Positions 55,193 through 64,000 of a stretch of 64,000 nt of DNA are shown piece after piece; position 1 is the stretch's first letter; each line of letters starts with the position of its first letter. The translations under genes and the position numbers were made by a program. The stretch is from Bifidobacterium reuteri DSM 23975 (lineage in GTDB: Bacteria > Actinomycetota > Actinomycetes > Actinomycetales > Bifidobacteriaceae): NCBI RefSeq assembly GCF_000741695.1, contig NZ_JGZK01000003.1:310001-374000 (forward strand), read 5' to 3'. The notes under the pieces are model-generated. The model was not told the DNA's origin. It ran no database searches and saw nothing but the letters and a program-made list of their open reading frames with translations.

Positions 55193-57040
55193 ATGAAAGA
55201 TCAACTTCTCTATGTGGCAGGCAGGGTGGTGCAGGCGGTGGTGGTGCTGTGGGCCTCCTATACGGTGACCTTCATCATCCTGAATCTCCTGCCCGCCAAC
55301 CCCATCGATCTGATCCTGCACGCCAGAGGCATCCCCGACGGCACCATCAGCGGACCCGAGCTGGAAGCGGTCAAACACCAGTACGGCCTGGACCAGACAC
55401 CATTGCAGCAATACTTCACGATGCTGGTCAACGCCCTGCACGGCGATTTCGGCACCTCATACATGCAGGGACTTCCGGTCAGCCAGCTCATCGCACAGCG
55501 TCTGTCCAACACGCTGGTCATCAGCGGACTGTCCATCGTGGTGTCGTTCATCGGTGCCTTCCTGCTGGCCTTCTTCGCCGCGTACACCAGGCACGACTGG
55601 ATCCGAAGCCTCATCAACATGCTGCCCACGCTCGGCGTATCCGTACCATCGTTCTGGATCGGCCTGCTGCTCATGCAGGTGTTCAGCTTCGGACTTGGAT
55701 TGCTGCCGGCAGTGGGAACCGAAGGCTGGCAGACCCTGATATTGCCGACTATCACCATGTCCATCCCCATGATGGCGTTGCTTTCCCGACTGCTCATCAC
55801 CGGCTTCGAGGAAGTGCTGCATGAGGAGTTCATCACCACGGCGAAAGCGCATGGTCTGAGCTACCGCACCATCATCGCCACCCATGTGCTGCGCAACGGC
55901 GCATTGCCGGCGTTCACCATGCTCGGCCTGGTCGTCGGGCATACGGTGACCGGCGCGATCGTGGCTGAAACCGTATTCTCCCGCCAAGGCGTGGGCATGC
56001 TGGTGCAGCAGTCCGTGGAGAACCAGGATATCCCGGTGGTGCAAGGCGTGGTATTGCTCGCGGCCGCAGCGTTCGTCGTCATCAATCTCATCGTGGATCT
56101 GATATACCCCGTGCTCGATCCGCGCATCTCACACATTCGCAAAGGAGGGGGCACAATGAGCATCAGTATTACTGAGTCGCCGGTATTGGGCGTCGCCATA
56201 CCGCAGCCCAGACACCATGTGGCCAATCGCATCACCGGCTTCATCACCAAACGGTTCTTCGTCGTATTGTCGGCCGTCTTCCTGGCCTTCGTCATCGTCT
56301 CGTCGGCTTTTCCCCAGTTGTTCACGCGGATAGATCCGTATAAGACCAATCCTGCGGACAAGCTGCTCGCGCCTTCGGCCGAGCATTGGTTCGGCACCGA
56401 TCAGGTGGGGCGTGACCTGTTCACCCGCGTGCTCTACGGCGGCAGGGCCACCATCCTGGCGAGTCTCGTATCGCTGTCCATCGCGTTCTTCGGCGGCCTT
56501 CTGCTGGGCGTCATCGCCGGTTATTTCGGCGGAGTGCTTGACGCCCTCTTCATGCGCGGGGTGGATGTACTGCTGTCCATTCCTGGATTGCTGCTGGCCA
56601 TCACCATCGTCACCGCCATAGGGTTCGGCACCACTCCGGTCGCCATAGCCATTGGCATCGGCATCCTGCCCGGATTCGCGCGCACCACGCGGTCCCAGGT
56701 GCTCAAGGTGCGGGAGCGGTCGTATATCGAAGCGGCGAAAGTCAATGGGGTGCCGGTGGCCTCCATTGTGTTCAAGCATGTGATCCCCAATGCCATCGGA
56801 CCCGTGTCCGTGCTGGCGTTGCTTGAATTCGGCAGCGTGATCATGGCGGTCGCCACGCTGAGCTTCCTTGGATTCGGTGCGAGACCGCCGGCTGCGGAAT
56901 GGGGTTCGCTCATCAACGACGGCCGCAGCTATCTCGTCACCAGCCCGTGGGTGCCGCTGCTGCCCGGTCTGACCGTGGTGCTCACGGTGTTGTCTATCAC
57001 CGTCATCGCACAATCATTGAAGAAGAAAGGCAACCTATGA
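55193..57040 (+). CDS. Fused DppB-DppC-type peptide ABC permeases
   Basis: One 615-codon frame holds two complete permeases. Residues 1-318 are DppB-like (six helices; EEFITTAKAHGLSYRTIIATHVLRN coupling loop; ends LDPRISHIRKGGG). Residues 322-615 are DppC-like (N-terminal DPYKTNPADKLLAPSAEHWFGTDQVGRDLFTR motif; SYIEAAKVNGVPVASIVFKHVIPN loop). No stop separates them. Just before Met322 (ATG at 56156) lies AAAGGAGGGG with five-base spacing, an excellent ribosome site, so a free DppC is probably also made. Both the C-terminus of DppB and the N-terminus of DppC are cytosolic, so the fusion is topologically possible. Overlaps the ATPase gene (ATGA). Confidence 0.9.
   Translation: MKDQLLYVAGRVVQAVVVLWASYTVTFIILNLLPANPIDLILHARGIPDGTISGPELEAVKHQYGLDQTPLQQYFTMLVNALHGDFGTSYMQGLPVSQLIAQRLSNTLVISGLSIVVSFIGAFLLAFFAAYTRHDWIRSLINMLPTLGVSVPSFWIGLLLMQVFSFGLGLLPAVGTEGWQTLILPTITMSIPMMALLSRLLITGFEEVLHEEFITTAKAHGLSYRTIIATHVLRNGALPAFTMLGLVVGHTVTGAIVAETVFSRQGVGMLVQQSVENQDIPVVQGVVLLAAAAFVVINLIVDLIYPVLDPRISHIRKGGGTMSISITESPVLGVAIPQPRHHVANRITGFITKRFFVVLSAVFLAFVIVSSAFPQLFTRIDPYKTNPADKLLAPSAEHWFGTDQVGRDLFTRVLYGGRATILASLVSLSIAFFGGLLLGVIAGYFGGVLDALFMRGVDVLLSIPGLLLAITIVTAIGFGTTPVAIAIGIGILPGFARTTRSQVLKVRERSYIEAAKVNGVPVASIVFKHVIPNAIGPVSVLALLEFGSVIMAVATLSFLGFGARPPAAEWGSLINDGRSYLVTSPWVPLLPGLTVVLTVLSITVIAQSLKKKGNL
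56141..56158 (+). promoter_or_regulatory. Internal ribosome-binding site and ATG for the DppC half
   Basis: AAAGGAGGGG, five bases, then ATG at 56156-56158, in frame within the permease fusion. It is stronger than the site at the head of the same gene, which suggests ancestral separate genes and continuing independent translation. Confidence 0.7.
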
Positions 57041-58686
57041 GCGAGGCAACAACAGGCGAACTGGTCGGCGAGATCTCGCACCTGAGCGTCACCTACCATG
57101 CGCATGGGCGAGCCCATACGGCCGTGGATGACATCTCATTGCAGCTGAAGGCCGGCCGCACGCTGGCCATCGTGGGCGAATCGGGGTCAGGGAAATCCAC
57201 AGTGGTCAAGGCATTGCTGGGCATCCTTCCTGCGAGCGCGGAAGTGACCGGATCCCTCAACCTTCTCGGGCATGCGCTCGAGCATGCCGGGCCGAAGGAA
57301 TGGGCCCAAGTGCGTGGCCGCATCGTTGGATTCGTACCGCAGGACCCCCAGAGCAACCTCGATCCGACCATGCGTATCGGCGAGCAGGTCGCACAGATCG
57401 TCCGTCTGCACCATAGCGGCCTCGACAGGCGGGCGCAGCAGTCTCGTGTCCTTGAACTGTTGGAGGAGGTGGGCATCGATGAACCCGCCTTGCGCGCACG
57501 CCAATACCCCTATGAGCTGTCCGGCGGATTGAAGCAGCGTGTGCTGATCGCGCAGGCATTGGCCAGCGATCCCGAGGTGATCGTGGCCGACGAGCCCACC
57601 AGTGCGCTTGACGTCACCGTGCAGAAGAAGATCCTCGACGTCCTCGAGACGTTGGGCAAGGCGCGCAACATCGCCACCCTGATGGTGACCCATGATCTGG
57701 CTGTGGTGTCGGACCGGGCCGATGACGTGCTGGTCATGCACAACGGCGAGCTCGTGGAAACCGGCGAAACCGGACATGTGCTTGGGCATCCGGGGAGAAC
57801 CTACACCAAGGCGTTGCTCGCCGCATCGCCGTCATTCCGCAGTGAGGACATCCCGACAAAAACCGGCCGTGAGCATTTGACCGGCGGAGCCGCACCGGAA
57901 CCCGAGGTTGCGGTCCGATGGAAAGACGTCACCAAGACTTACCGCACCGGGTATACGCCGGCGGGGGTGTTCAAGGCGGTCGATGGCGTTACGCTCACTG
58001 CCCGCAAAGGTGAGACCCTGGCGATCGTCGGCGAATCCGGATCCGGAAAGACCACGCTGCTGCGACTGGCTTTGGCGCTCACCTCGCCCACCAATGGTTC
58101 CGTGGAAGTCAACGGGAACGACCTCTCCACACTGCGTGGAGCAAGGTTGCGCAACGCGAGAAGGGATTTCCAGCTCGTACAGCAGAATCCCTTCGATTCG
58201 CTCGACCCGAAATACTCTATCGCCGATTGCATCAGTGAGCCGTTGAAGGCCTTCCATGTGGGAGACGGCCGTTCGCGCGCCAACCGAGTGCGCGAACTGC
58301 TGGACCTTGTCGCACTGCCGCAATCCGTGCTGACCGCGAAGCCCACGGAGCTTTCCGGCGGTCAATGCCAGCGCGTGGCCATTGCCCGCGCCCTCGCCGT
58401 CGAACCCAAGGTGCTGTTCCTCGATGAGCCGGTGTCCGCGCTGGATGTCATCGTCCAGGCGCAGATCGTCGATCTGCTCGCGACGCTGCAACGGGATCTG
58501 AAACTCACCTATGTGTTCGTCTCCCATGATCTGGCGGTGGTATCGAACATCGCCGACCGTATCGCCGTCATCGGCAAAGGCCATCTCGTCGAGGAGGGCG
58601 CGGCGTCTCACGTGCTGCATCATCCCACGGCGGACTATACGCGCAAACTACTGGCCGCGATACCGGGCGGGCGGCTCGGGCGCTGA
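57037..58686 (+). CDS. Fused peptide ABC transporter ATPases (DppD-DppF type)
   Basis: A 549-residue protein with two ATPase domains. N-terminal domain: Walker A GESGSGKST near 50, signature LSGGLKQR, Walker B VIVADEPTSALDVT. C-terminal domain (from about 290): Walker A GESGSGKTT, signature LSGGQCQR, Walker B VLFLDEPVSALDVI. Duplicated ATPases of this kind are common in actinobacterial oligopeptide importers. The start at 57037 overlaps the permease stop. Confidence 0.93.
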   Translation: MSEATTGELVGEISHLSVTYHAHGRAHTAVDDISLQLKAGRTLAIVGESGSGKSTVVKALLGILPASAEVTGSLNLLGHALEHAGPKEWAQVRGRIVGFVPQDPQSNLDPTMRIGEQVAQIVRLHHSGLDRRAQQSRVLELLEEVGIDEPALRARQYPYELSGGLKQRVLIAQALASDPEVIVADEPTSALDVTVQKKILDVLETLGKARNIATLMVTHDLAVVSDRADDVLVMHNGELVETGETGHVLGHPGRTYTKALLAASPSFRSEDIPTKTGREHLTGGAAPEPEVAVRWKDVTKTYRTGYTPAGVFKAVDGVTLTARKGETLAIVGESGSGKTTLLRLALALTSPTNGSVEVNGNDLSTLRGARLRNARRDFQLVQQNPFDSLDPKYSIADCISEPLKAFHVGDGRSRANRVRELLDLVALPQSVLTAKPTELSGGQCQRVAIARALAVEPKVLFLDEPVSALDVIVQAQIVDLLATLQRDLKLTYVFVSHDLAVVSNIADRIAVIGKGHLVEEGAASHVLHHPTADYTRKLLAAIPGGRLGR

Positions 58687-58847
58687 TTATCGCGGATTCC
58701 AGGTGTGGAATCCGGGTGTGGATTCCAGTGTGCTCGGTAACGGCGTGGGAAACGGCGAGGCGGACCGGAAAGGGCGGTCGCCTCGACTCGGACCAGATCG
58801 ATTCCATCGGGCATCGTGCCTTCATTATGGATGTATTGGGGAACATC

Positions 58848-60284
58848 ATGACGAATATCCAAGAGCAAGTGATTCAGGCAGCGGAGACTGCCGATCTCCT
58901 GGCACTCGATTCGAAAAGAGTCGTGGAGCTTCTGGCTGAAATACTGCCGGAGGGGCAATTGGTCGTCGATCCCGCGCAGATTGACGCCATCCAGCGGCGT
59001 TCTCGGCAGGATGGCGTGGGAGAAATCTACGCCGTCGCGCTGCCGGACAGCGTCGAAGGTGTCAGCGCCGTGCTCCGCTTGGCATCATCGCTTGGCGTGC
59101 CGGTGTATACCAGGGGCGAGGGCTCCGGTATCGGCGGCTTGTCCGCGCCATCACAGCCGGGCATCCTGCTGCTGACCACCAATCTCAAGCGCATTGTGGA
59201 CTTTGATGCGGTCAGCCGCACCATAACCGTTCAGGCTGGAGTGGTCACGGCGGACATCAACCGGTATCTGGAGGGGAGCGGACTGTTCTATGCGCCGGAT
59301 CCCGCCAGCGCCGGTTTCTCCAGCATCGGCGGCAACATCGCTACGAACGCAGGGGGATTCCACTGCGTCAAATACGGCACCACCCGCCAGTCGCTGCTGT
59401 CATTGAAGGTGGTGCTGGCGGACGGTTCCGTCATCGACACCGGGCGCGGTGTGGCGAAGAATGTGGCCGGGCTGGATCTGACCTCGTTGTTCACCGGCTC
59501 GGAAGGATTGCTGGGCGTCGTGGTCGAGGCCACCCTCAAGCTTCTGCCCAAACCGATTTCGACGTCGGCGGCGATTGCGTTCCTCGATGATCTGTCCGAA
59601 GTGGGCGAAGCGGTCGACGCGGTGCAGGGCGTCGCCGTGCAGGTGTCCACGTTCGACCTGATGGGCGTGCCGTACATACAGACGTATCCGGATGCCTACA
59701 TCCCCGCCGTGGGTGATGCGCAATGGATGCTGGTCGTCGAAACCGATGGGTTGGCGAGCGCGCAGGAACGCGATCTGGTGTGCGAAGCGTTGCGCGGCAC
59801 GGGTGCCAGCGTCATCGCCCCAAGCGAGGATGAAGTCGCCTCATTCCTGGAATTGCGCACCAGCGGACGGGCCATCCCGCCCTCGGACCATCCACGCTGG
59901 CTGGTGGAGGTGGATGCCGCGGTTCCCCTTTCGGTTGCCGCCAGGTATCTGCGGGACATCGAATCGGAGGCCGTGAACCATCAGTCGCAAGGTGTGGGGT
60001 TCTCGCTGGCGGCGCATATCGGCGACGGCAACGTCCACGCCGTGTTCCTTGCGAGACGGCGGGAGGAGGAGAGCGAGCCCCCGGCGGTGCTGTCCGAAAT
60101 ACGCCATCGGCTGTTGATCCGTGCGCTCGAACTTGGTGGCACCATCACCGGCGAGCACGGCATAGGCCTGGGGCTGAAAGACTATCTGCCCCTACAGCTG
60201 GGCGCGCGCAATCTGGAACTGCAGCGGGCCATCAAGCATGCGCTCGATCCCCAAGGCATTCTCAACCCGGGGAAGTGGCTATGA
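58848..60284 (+). CDS. FAD-linked 2-hydroxyacid oxidase/dehydrogenase (GlcD family)
   Basis: A 478-residue flavoprotein. The FAD-binding PCMH domain shows GVPVYTRGEGSGIGGLSAPSQPGILL and SIGGNIATNAGGFHCVKYGTTR; the C-terminal oxidase domain has HIGDGNVHAVF and the hallmark GTITGEHGIGLGLKDYLPLQLG. Relatives oxidise glycolate or D-lactate and other D-2-hydroxy acids to 2-oxo acids. No iron-sulfur partner (GlcE/GlcF-type) is adjacent. Start 58848 has GGGGA upstream. Its stop overlaps the start of the aminotransferase gene, so oxidation and transamination are linked. Confidence 0.9.
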   Translation: MTNIQEQVIQAAETADLLALDSKRVVELLAEILPEGQLVVDPAQIDAIQRRSRQDGVGEIYAVALPDSVEGVSAVLRLASSLGVPVYTRGEGSGIGGLSAPSQPGILLLTTNLKRIVDFDAVSRTITVQAGVVTADINRYLEGSGLFYAPDPASAGFSSIGGNIATNAGGFHCVKYGTTRQSLLSLKVVLADGSVIDTGRGVAKNVAGLDLTSLFTGSEGLLGVVVEATLKLLPKPISTSAAIAFLDDLSEVGEAVDAVQGVAVQVSTFDLMGVPYIQTYPDAYIPAVGDAQWMLVVETDGLASAQERDLVCEALRGTGASVIAPSEDEVASFLELRTSGRAIPPSDHPRWLVEVDAAVPLSVAARYLRDIESEAVNHQSQGVGFSLAAHIGDGNVHAVFLARRREEESEPPAVLSEIRHRLLIRALELGGTITGEHGIGLGLKDYLPLQLGARNLELQRAIKHALDPQGILNPGKWL

Positions 60285-61503
60285 GCGTTTATGCAGCATA
60301 TTCGCATATCGCCAACAATCTGGGCGCGCCGCCGTTCCTTCCGCTGAATCGGGACCACGTGGGTGATGTGCCTCTGGTCAATCTGACCGGAGGCGTGCCT
60401 GCAGCCGACATACTGCCCTATGAGTCGTATAGTCAAGCAGTCGGGCGGGTGCTGGGCAATCCTGCCACCGCGTTCTCCTCGGTGTCGTATGTCTCGCCGT
60501 TCGGCATCCAGGAGCTGCGCGAACAGGTGGCGCATTGGCGAGGGGTTCCGGTGGAGAATGTACTGGTCACCAATGGCGCGATGAACGGCATATTCCTCGC
60601 AGCGCAGACACTGATCGACCCCGGGGACACCGTGTTGGTGGAGAGTCCTACTTTTCCGTTCGCGCTCAACATCTTCCGCAGAGCCGGGGCACGTCTGGAA
60701 AGCATCGCACTGCATGCGGGCGGCATCGATCTGGACGAGCTGGAGCAGCGGTTGCGCGAAGGCAGACGGTACAAACTGTTCTACACGATTCCCGATTTCC
60801 AGAACCTGCCGGGACCCTGACCTCAGCCGAGCACAAGAGCAGACTGCTTGCGCTCGCCGATCGATACGGATTCGCGGTTATCGCGGACAATCCATACCGA
60901 GAGTTGTGGTTCGATCATGAGCCGGACGGCTTCCCGGATGACTACCGCCACGCGGAACGGTATTCGCCGCTCTACGAAATCGGCACGTTCTCGAAGACGC
61001 TGGGACCCGGATGGCGTGTAGGGTGGACGATCGCCTCAAGCGATGCAGTGCGGCGAATGAGTGCCATTCGCGCCTGCGTGGACGGCAACAGCACGGCACT
61101 CGGACAGTATGCCATCTCTTGTCTCTTGCAGGAGCCGTATTGGTTTGATCGATTGCTTGAGGCCGAACGTGCTCTCTACCGAGGCCGTGCACAAGCATTG
61201 GCTTCGGCATTGCGAACCGGATTCGGCGATGCCGTTGCGTTCGACGAACCTCGAGGCGGGTTCTTCCTCTGGCTGGGATTGCCTCAAGGCATACGGATTG
61301 ATGATCCGCATGTGCAGGACGCTCTGGCGCGCCAGAATGTGCTGGTGACCCGAGGCGATTCGTTCGCTCCGGAACAACCGGGCCGGGACCCTGCGCATCG
61401 CGATTATGCGGACCATGTGCGGATCGGATTCTCCGCGCTGCCCGAACGGGATCTGCGCGAGGGTGCGGACCGTTTGGTTGCGGCATTGATTGGTCTGGCG
61501 TAG
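60281..61503 (+). pseudogene. Aminotransferase (2-aminoadipate/MocR-domain type) with one-base frameshift
   Basis: The first frame (60281-60820) codes for the N-terminal half of a PLP aminotransferase: LTGGVPAADILPYESYSQA, YVSPFGIQELREQVA, VLVTNGAMNGIFLAAQTLIDPGD, then YTIPDFQN and an early TGA. The rest of the enzyme continues in another frame to 61503: VIADNPYRELWF, PLP Lys in FSKTLGPGWRVGW, and a C-terminal RIGFSAL. The break is exactly at the QNPAGT motif: AACCTGCC where AACCCTGCC is expected, one C lost near 60806. Either a real inactivating deletion or a reading error in a C run. Start is set by the ATGA overlap with the oxidase gene. Confidence 0.88.
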
Positions 61504-61522
61504 CTGTTTCCCGGCGGTTTCG

Positions 61523-61552
61523 CGAGGGGCTTCACGTGTGTGAAGCCCCTCG
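61523..61552 (+). terminator. Terminator after aminotransferase
   Basis: CGAGGGGCTTCAC GTGT GTGAAGCCCCTCG, a 13-base perfect stem followed by TTGTGTTT. Closes the peptide-importer operon. Confidence 0.85.
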
Positions 61553-61774
61553 TTGTGTTTGCTGCCAGGCGACTGCTGCGCATGACATATGCTGGCTGGC
61601 TGCCGGCATTCGGCAGTGTAACAGAGCATAAGTTTTTCATATGGCGTCGTGGTGTTTTCCTGGTGAAGTATGGCGTAGAGTACAAACCATCAGAAGTTGG
61701 GGCTTCTGATTCTCTCAACAATCATCCGGCATCTCCATGAAGAGCATTGCCAAACGAGAAGGGGAACTCATTCC

Positions 61775-62608
61775 ATGAGCACATACCAGCAGATCGAGGA
61801 GCTTGGCGACGACCAGTTCGTCCAAGAGTGGCGCCAGTGGCACCAGGACAAGGACGAACGGTTCGCCTCGGAATACGGTTTTCTGTCCATCACCAGCCTC
61901 AATTGGCTGAAGGACGGCAATACCATCGAAGTCTCGGACTTCCCGGGGTCATGGTCACAGGCCGGTGACACGGTCACCTACACGCCAGCCGCAGGCAAAG
62001 TCGTCACCGTCAACAACCTTCCGTTGGGCGGTCCTCGCGGGTTCATCACGGAACCTGCCGAGGACGCGAATGTGGTTGTCGTGGTCTACCGCGACGTGCA
62101 TGCCGAACTCATCAAGCGACTCGGTGGCCCAAACCAATACGCCGTGCGCGTGCGCAACCCGCAGGCGGCCAAGCGCGTGAACTTCAAGGGCACTCCGGCC
62201 TTCGAGCCAAGCAAACGCTGGGTGGTTCCCGCAACCTACAAGCCATACACCGAAGTCAGCGATGTGACCGTGGACGCCTCGCTCGACTACCTCAACCATG
62301 TGGAGCAGGCCATCGGCGAGTTGGAATTCGAACTTGAGGGCAAGCCGCAGCGGCTCGTCGTGTTCCAAGGTCATGGGGATGGCCAGGGACTCGTACTGTT
62401 CCGCGACGGAACCTCCGGCAAGGAAAGCTATGGCGGCGCCAGGGTGCTGACGTTTGACGTGAGCGAACCGGAGAGCATTGACCATATCGACTTCAACCGC
62501 GCCACCAACCTGCCATGCGCCTACAGCGAATACGCCACCTGCCCGCTGGCTCCGGCATCGAACAGGCTCGACGTGGCGGTGACCGCGGGGGAGAAGCTGC
62601 CGGCGTAG
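61775..62608 (+). CDS. DUF1684 family protein
   Basis: A 277-residue cytosolic protein. The family begins with an E-W-x-x-x-x-x-R-x-x-x-L-x-x-x-x-GWL-like pattern; here EWRQWHQDKDERFASEYGFLSITSLNWLKDG. Further conserved patches are KRWVVPATYKP and FRDGTSGKESYGGARVL, and the end has NLPCAYSEYATCPLAPASNRLDV, typical of DUF1684. No enzymatic function is established. Start 61775 has AAGGGGA upstream. It precedes the LanC-like gene by 76 bases on the same strand, but without other evidence of shared function. Confidence 0.85.
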   Translation: MSTYQQIEELGDDQFVQEWRQWHQDKDERFASEYGFLSITSLNWLKDGNTIEVSDFPGSWSQAGDTVTYTPAAGKVVTVNNLPLGGPRGFITEPAEDANVVVVVYRDVHAELIKRLGGPNQYAVRVRNPQAAKRVNFKGTPAFEPSKRWVVPATYKPYTEVSDVTVDASLDYLNHVEQAIGELEFELEGKPQRLVVFQGHGDGQGLVLFRDGTSGKESYGGARVLTFDVSEPESIDHIDFNRATNLPCAYSEYATCPLAPASNRLDVAVTAGEKLPA

Positions 62609-62684
62609 CACGATTTCTAAACGGAATCCGCATCGTTTGCCAAAACTGAACTTACACAACGATCACAATCTTGGGGGAAGATTC

Positions 62685-64000
62685 ATGACCGAACAACAAC
62701 ATAACGAACCGCAACACAGCGAACCGGCACTGACCATCGCGAATCTCAGGCCCACCTATGACGGCAAGCCGTTCCCGGGCAGCGAACTGCCCACCATCGA
62801 ACAGGCGGTAGCGGAAGCGCAGCAGTACGTGGACCGCTCATGGAAGGAGGACGGCAGCTTCGTCACCTGGCCGGAACACGAGGAATGGGGAGCCAATTAC
62901 GGCCCGCTTTCCCTGTACACCGGCGCAGCGGGCGTCGCCTGGTTCCAACTGGCGAAGCTGAACAGCGAACTCGCCGAAGACGGCGATCTCGACCGACTGA
63001 ACAAGGCGCTCTCGTATCTGGAGACGCATTGGAGCATCCTGACCGAGCCCGACCATGAATTCATCTCGGTCGACCCGGACACCGGATACTGCGGCGGGCT
63101 TGCAGGCATCGCCGCAGTGGTGGCTGAAGCGGCGGCCCGTTACGAACGTTGGCGTCTGTTGGCGGTGAACATCGCCGACGCGCTCGCTGAACGGTATCGT
63201 CCCGGTGAAGGATGGACCGGCCTGTCGCCGCTCTGGGGCGATGCCGGAATCCTCAACGCGCTGCTTGCCATCGGCAAAGCGCTCGGCGAACAGCGTTACA
63301 CCGATGTCGCCGTTCAGGCGGGCGAGGACCTGCTCGCCAAGGAGATCCGTGACGACGACGGTTCGCATTGGCCATACATGCATCTGCATGACATGAGCGA
63401 GCGATACGCCTCATTCCCGGATAAGGCCATGATCGACGGATTCCTCGAAGGCGGCGACGGCATCGCCCTGGCGTTCTCGAACCTTGCGCTGGCCACCGGC
63501 CGCGATGATTTCAAAGAAGCCGCGTTGCGTGCATTGGACACCGTCAAGACCAAGGCCATCGTGGTGGGGGACAGTGCCATCTCACGCAACCTCAACGAAT
63601 CCGGTCAGGCGCGTTTCGGCCTGTGCTCCGGCTCCTCCGGATACATCCGCATCTACACGGCGGTGGCCCGCATCAGCGATGACCCCGCAGACACAATCGG
63701 CTGGGCACGTCGATTCGGACGCGGACTCATCCGCAGCGGTGTTCCCGGTCGTCTCGCCCAGGACAACTACTGGCTGCTGTCCCAATGCTGCGGCGGTGCC
63801 GCGGTATTGGAGGCGTTCACCGCATTGTGGTTGGAAACCGGCGAAGAGCTGTGGTTCCAAGCCGCAAGCGCACAGGCCGACGATCTGCTGATCCGCTCCT
63901 GGTCCGACAAGCTCGGACGCCGCTGGTACACGGAATCCTACGCGCTGCGCGATGTGGGACGTCTGAAGGCGGAAGTCGGCTATCAGGTCGGTGCTGCAGG
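62685..64000 (+). CDS. LanC-like protein (3' end outside window)
   Basis: 439 codons are visible before the edge. Repeating double-helix units with Gly-rich turns (YTGAAGVAWFQLAKL, GYCGGLAGIAAVVAEAA, LSPLWGDAGILNALLAIG, FLEGGDGIALAFSNLA, LCSGSSGYIRIYTAVA, CCGGAAVLEAFTALW) match the alpha/alpha toroid of lanthionine cyclase-like proteins. In true LanC enzymes zinc is held by a Cys and a following Cys-His pair. Here Cys314 (GLCSGSSG) fits the first, while Cys368-Cys369 stands where Cys-His is expected. No lantibiotic precursor or dehydratase gene is in the window. A regulatory or sugar-type toroid function is equally possible. GGGGGAAG precedes the start. Confidence 0.75.
   Translation, partial: MTEQQHNEPQHSEPALTIANLRPTYDGKPFPGSELPTIEQAVAEAQQYVDRSWKEDGSFVTWPEHEEWGANYGPLSLYTGAAGVAWFQLAKLNSELAEDGDLDRLNKALSYLETHWSILTEPDHEFISVDPDTGYCGGLAGIAAVVAEAAARYERWRLLAVNIADALAERYRPGEGWTGLSPLWGDAGILNALLAIGKALGEQRYTDVAVQAGEDLLAKEIRDDDGSHWPYMHLHDMSERYASFPDKAMIDGFLEGGDGIALAFSNLALATGRDDFKEAALRALDTVKTKAIVVGDSAISRNLNESGQARFGLCSGSSGYIRIYTAVARISDDPADTIGWARRFGRGLIRSGVPGRLAQDNYWLLSQCCGGAAVLEAFTALWLETGEELWFQAASAQADDLLIRSWSDKLGRRWYTESYALRDVGRLKAEVGYQVGAA

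Noticed and set aside
62609..62684. Lantibiotic precursor gene next to the LanC-like gene
   Set aside because: The gap is 76 bases with no Cys/Ser/Thr-rich short frame, and the 61503-61775 gap has none either; no LanB/LanM or protease-transporter gene is present in the window.

Overview
The window is high-GC actinobacterial DNA, most probably a Bifidobacterium chromosome. The evidence is the gene order efp-nusB-carA-carB-pyrF-gmk, GTG starts, actinobacterial-type MetQ/TcyA lipoproteins, a sortase-type surface subtilase, and compact hairpin repeats of the kind common in bifidobacteria. Genus is inferred from protein resemblance; species is not claimed. No rRNA, tRNA, CRISPR array or prophage was seen.

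Layout. 1-4.3 kb: an M20 amidohydrolase (cut by the window edge) and a methionine importer, metQ-metN-metI, on the minus strand. 4.8-7.7 kb: an ISL3-family insertion sequence abutting the 3' half of an FtsX-type ABC permease gene that has lost its 5' half. 8.3-14.4 kb: accessory genes (TetR regulator, YhgE/Pip-like membrane protein, DUF2975/XRE pair, maltose-type acetyltransferase, an AbiEi/DUF559-like protein flanked by two copies of a palindromic repeat array). 14.4-22 kb: housekeeping block efp, nusB, carA, carB and one reading frame joining an orotidine-phosphate-decarboxylase domain to guanylate kinase. 22-28.8 kb: DEDDh exonuclease, LTETG-anchored subtilase, TetM-like translational GTPase, esterase.

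29-53 kb is dominated by sulfur amino-acid metabolism: two tandem cystathionine lyase/synthase paralogues, a NitT/TauT-type ABC importer, MetY, an M20 dipeptidase, metK coupled to two paralogous SAM methyltransferases, a second methionine-type importer, a keto-acid/hydroxy-acid operon (Ldh2, aminotransferase, D-2-hydroxyacid dehydrogenase), and a cystine-type ABC importer followed by a glutaredoxin-like protein and an M20 amidohydrolase. Together these could import methionine, cystine or modified cysteines, free the amino acid, move sulfur between cysteine and methionine, and feed MetK and methyl transfer.

53-64 kb holds an oligopeptide-type importer whose two permeases are in one reading frame and whose two ATPases are fused, then an FAD-linked 2-hydroxyacid oxidase, an aminotransferase broken by a one-base frameshift, a DUF1684 protein and a LanC-like protein that runs off the edge.

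Small mobile-looking repeats punctuate the window: three 122-125 bp elements with TAGTGGTCCGTCTC-type ends, and further elements with TTCGTTGA-type ends, both built on a similar double-hairpin core. The points most worth following are the PyrF-like domain that lacks two of its catalytic residues and is fused to Gmk, the metK-methyltransferase-methyltransferase operon, and the cystine/glutaredoxin/amidohydrolase operon, which resembles the Bacillus ytmI operon without its monooxygenase.
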